The notes beneath the pieces were generated by a model. That model did no database searches and was not told the origin of the DNA. It worked only from the letters and a program-made list of their open reading frames with translations. Made by a program: the position numbers and the translations under genes. Below, piece by piece: positions 6,181-7,548 of a DNA stretch of 7,548 bases (the first letter of the stretch is position 1; each line of letters starts with the position of its first letter). This stretch comes from Bacteroidetes bacterium UBA6491 (GTDB lineage Bacteria; Bacteroidota; Bacteroidia; NS11-12g; UBA9320), in contig DJML01000120.1 in assembly GCA_002436505.1 (NCBI GenBank), positions 1-7,548 on the forward strand, read 5' to 3'.

Positions 6181-7501
6181 TGAAATCAATGTTCAGAAAA
6201 GCATCCCAGTAAGTTTCTTTGTTCATGTCCTCCCAATGGATCACGCCGTAGCGGTATTGGTAGGTCTGAAACTGGCAGAAAAGAGCAAGAAGTACTACAA
6301 CCGCAATCGTAACCCATTTGAAGAGCCTTCTTTTTAATTCATTCAGAAATAAACCTAAAGGGATTATGAAAAGAACGAAATAATCCAGATAGACGCGGGA
6401 TGAAAAGCTCCCACCGTATTGCCAGTTCCACCATGAGGCGAATAAATATGTGATCAGTATAAGATAACCGGCTATTAAGGCAGATTCCCATTTGTTCCTT
6501 AGCCATAATTGACGCATACCAAATAGCGCAATCAGTAACAAAGGTGTATAAAGGAAAAGTCCTTTCTTATAGCTGAACAGGATGTTGATGATCTGGGGAT
6601 GCAGAAAATCAAAGCCTTCTTCCCCATAGGAGTACACCCACCAGTTGCCTGTTTGAACCTTATATATCGAAAATTGGAAGGTCAAAGGAAGGACAAAAAG
6701 CACTACAGCAGTCAAGATCACACGAGGTTTCATCAACATAGACCTCAATTTGGTCCAGAAATCTTCAGGATCTTTTGAAAACACCAGCAGGAACAGCCCT
6801 GAAATACCATTCAGCGGACGTATTACAGTTATGAGTCCAAGAGTTAAAGCAAAAAGTAATAAATAGCCCGTTCTTTTCTTCTCCTCCACTTCGCGGTTCC
6901 ATTTCATGGACATCAAGGCAAGCAGTGAGATAAAAAAAACAGAATATGGGTGAGACATGGCCGGTTCTGCAACAACATAATAGAACCAGTTGGTCCCAAA
7001 AACGATCAGCGGAATGGATAAAGCAATGATCGATTCTCTAACACTGTGCATCCTGAGTATCATGATCATAACCCATAAGGTTAATGCCAGAAAAACGATT
7101 GCTGCTATATTGATACTGATCTGATAATATTTGGAATAGCCATCAGAAGGCTGAGTTTCTGACATTCTGGACAGACCGTGAGCCATAAGGAAAAATGGCA
7201 TCATTGGAATGGCAGTACCAGCGTAATATTTATTTACTGTATCACCGTCGATAATTGACCGGTATTCATAATAAAGGTTCTCATCATAATATTTCCTTCC
7301 ATCAAGGGAGTCAAAGAACTGAAAATTAAGATCATTGTAAATGAACAATGCCGGCAAATGAGCATAATATCCCCTGCCATCAGATTTTATTATTGACTGA
7401 TAATGTTTTTTCCCCCAGTTAATATTCGCTGAGCTCCACAATACGACTAAAAGCGTTAGGCTAAAAGAGAGAAGAACCAGAGAAAATGAAGACCGTTTCA
7501 T
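6155..7501 (-). CDS. Polytopic membrane protein, probable GT-C-type glycosyltransferase
   Basis: A 448-residue integral membrane protein with about ten or eleven hydrophobic segments (roughly 8-24, 97-110, 127-148, 157-177, 185-199, 212-240, 260-279, 313-329, 340-357, 371-386, 395-410). The first extracytoplasmic loop carries KSDGRGYYAHLPA (39-51); an acidic residue there (D41), just after the first membrane helix, is the usual place for the catalytic Asp of GT-C enzymes that use lipid-linked sugars. Other conspicuous blocks are AEPAMSHPYS (178-187), SYGEEGFDFLHPQ (291-303), FSYKKGLFLYTP (309-320) and SWWNWQYGGSFSSR (356-369), which recur in Bacteroidota membrane proteins annotated as glycosyltransferases or hypotheticals. 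Donor and acceptor are unknown. The ATG at 7501 has no strong Shine-Dalgarno site and lies three bases after a possible upstream stop. No close neighbour here indicates its pathway. Confidence 0.8.
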   Translation of the reverse strand: MKRSSFSLVLLSFSLTLLVVLWSSANINWGKKHYQSIIKSDGRGYYAHLPALFIYNDLNFQFFDSLDGRKYYDENLYYEYRSIIDGDTVNKYYAGTAIPMMPFFLMAHGLSRMSETQPSDGYSKYYQISINIAAIVFLALTLWVMIMILRMHSVRESIIALSIPLIVFGTNWFYYVVAEPAMSHPYSVFFISLLALMSMKWNREVEEKKRTGYLLLFALTLGLITVIRPLNGISGLFLLVFSKDPEDFWTKLRSMLMKPRVILTAVVLFVLPLTFQFSIYKVQTGNWWVYSYGEEGFDFLHPQIINILFSYKKGLFLYTPLLLIALFGMRQLWLRNKWESALIAGYLILITYLFASWWNWQYGGSFSSRVYLDYFVLFIIPLGLFLNELKRRLFKWVTIAVVVLLALFCQFQTYQYRYGVIHWEDMNKETYWDAFLNIDFITEKKAFP

Positions 7502-7504
7502 GGA

Positions 7505-7548
7505 TCATTTTGCCCAGGTGTTGTACTTGATAATACACCAGATCGCCC
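7505..7548 (-). CDS. Possible 3' end of an upstream minus-strand gene (partial)
   Basis: Read on the minus strand from the right edge, one frame encodes AIWCIIKYNTWAK and stops at a TGA (7507-7505), three bases before the membrane-protein ATG. This would be a tight operon junction with a plausible hydrophobic protein tail. The other two frames are also open: one gives GDLVYYQVQHLGK... and runs to a TAG at 7463-7461, and one ends at the TGA at 7500-7498. Only 44 to 48 bases are visible, so the choice is weak and no family can be named. Confidence 0.3.
   Translation of the reverse strand, partial: AIWCIIKYNTWAK

Noticed and set aside
6107..6337. Plus-strand open frame of 76 codons starting inside the CxxCH gene and running into the membrane-protein gene
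   Set aside because: It is antisense to a well-supported membrane protein and out of frame with the CxxCH gene; its residue composition fits no recognisable protein.

Overview
The window reads as chromosomal DNA of a member of the Bacteroidota. The best evidence is a single gene that fuses LpxC to FabZ, a fusion typical of that phylum. The flanking genes fit as well: an HD phosphohydrolase, lpxD, lpxA, an ABC ATPase of a Bacteroidota-like type, and a DUF4920 lipoprotein. There are few Shine-Dalgarno sites, several TTG starts, and promoter-like TAnnTTTGCA motifs. No genus can be named from the sequence. The window holds no tRNA, rRNA, insertion sequence, CRISPR array or prophage gene.

Layout. 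At the left edge (1-44, minus) is the first few codons of an unidentified gene, divergent from everything to its right. A 59-base spacer (45-103) separates it from a compact plus-strand run of seven genes (104-6180): HD-domain phosphohydrolase, lpxD, lpxC-fabZ, lpxA, ABC-type ATPase, DUF4920 lipoprotein, and a small CxxCH lipoprotein. The gaps are 26 bases or less, and the last three genes are chained by a 4-base ATGA overlap and a 1-base TAATG overlap, so this is probably one operon. It ends tail-to-tail with a minus-strand gene (6155-7501) for a polytopic membrane protein resembling GT-C glycosyltransferases. The two coding ends overlap by 26 bases. To the right of that gene's start only the very end of a possible upstream minus-strand gene is visible.

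How the genes work together. LpxA O-acylates UDP-GlcNAc, the LpxC half deacetylates the product, and LpxD N-acylates it, giving UDP-2,3-diacylglucosamine for lipid A. The FabZ half dehydrates 3-hydroxyacyl-ACP, which is the acyl donor pool that LpxA and LpxD draw on. The fusion therefore joins the committed lipid A step to the competing fatty-acid branch. The role of the HD hydrolase and the ABC ATPase in this setting is not shown by the sequence. The two terminal lipoproteins (DUF4920 with a CQKKGCWM motif, and a one-haem-motif protein with CVSCHENFC) form a tightly coupled pair of unknown function and are the least explained part of the window.

Three start sites deserve correction or care. 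LpxD probably starts at the TTG at 1351 rather than 1333. LpxC-FabZ probably starts at the ATG at 2396 rather than the TTG at 2369. The HD and ABC genes appear to use genuine TTG starts.
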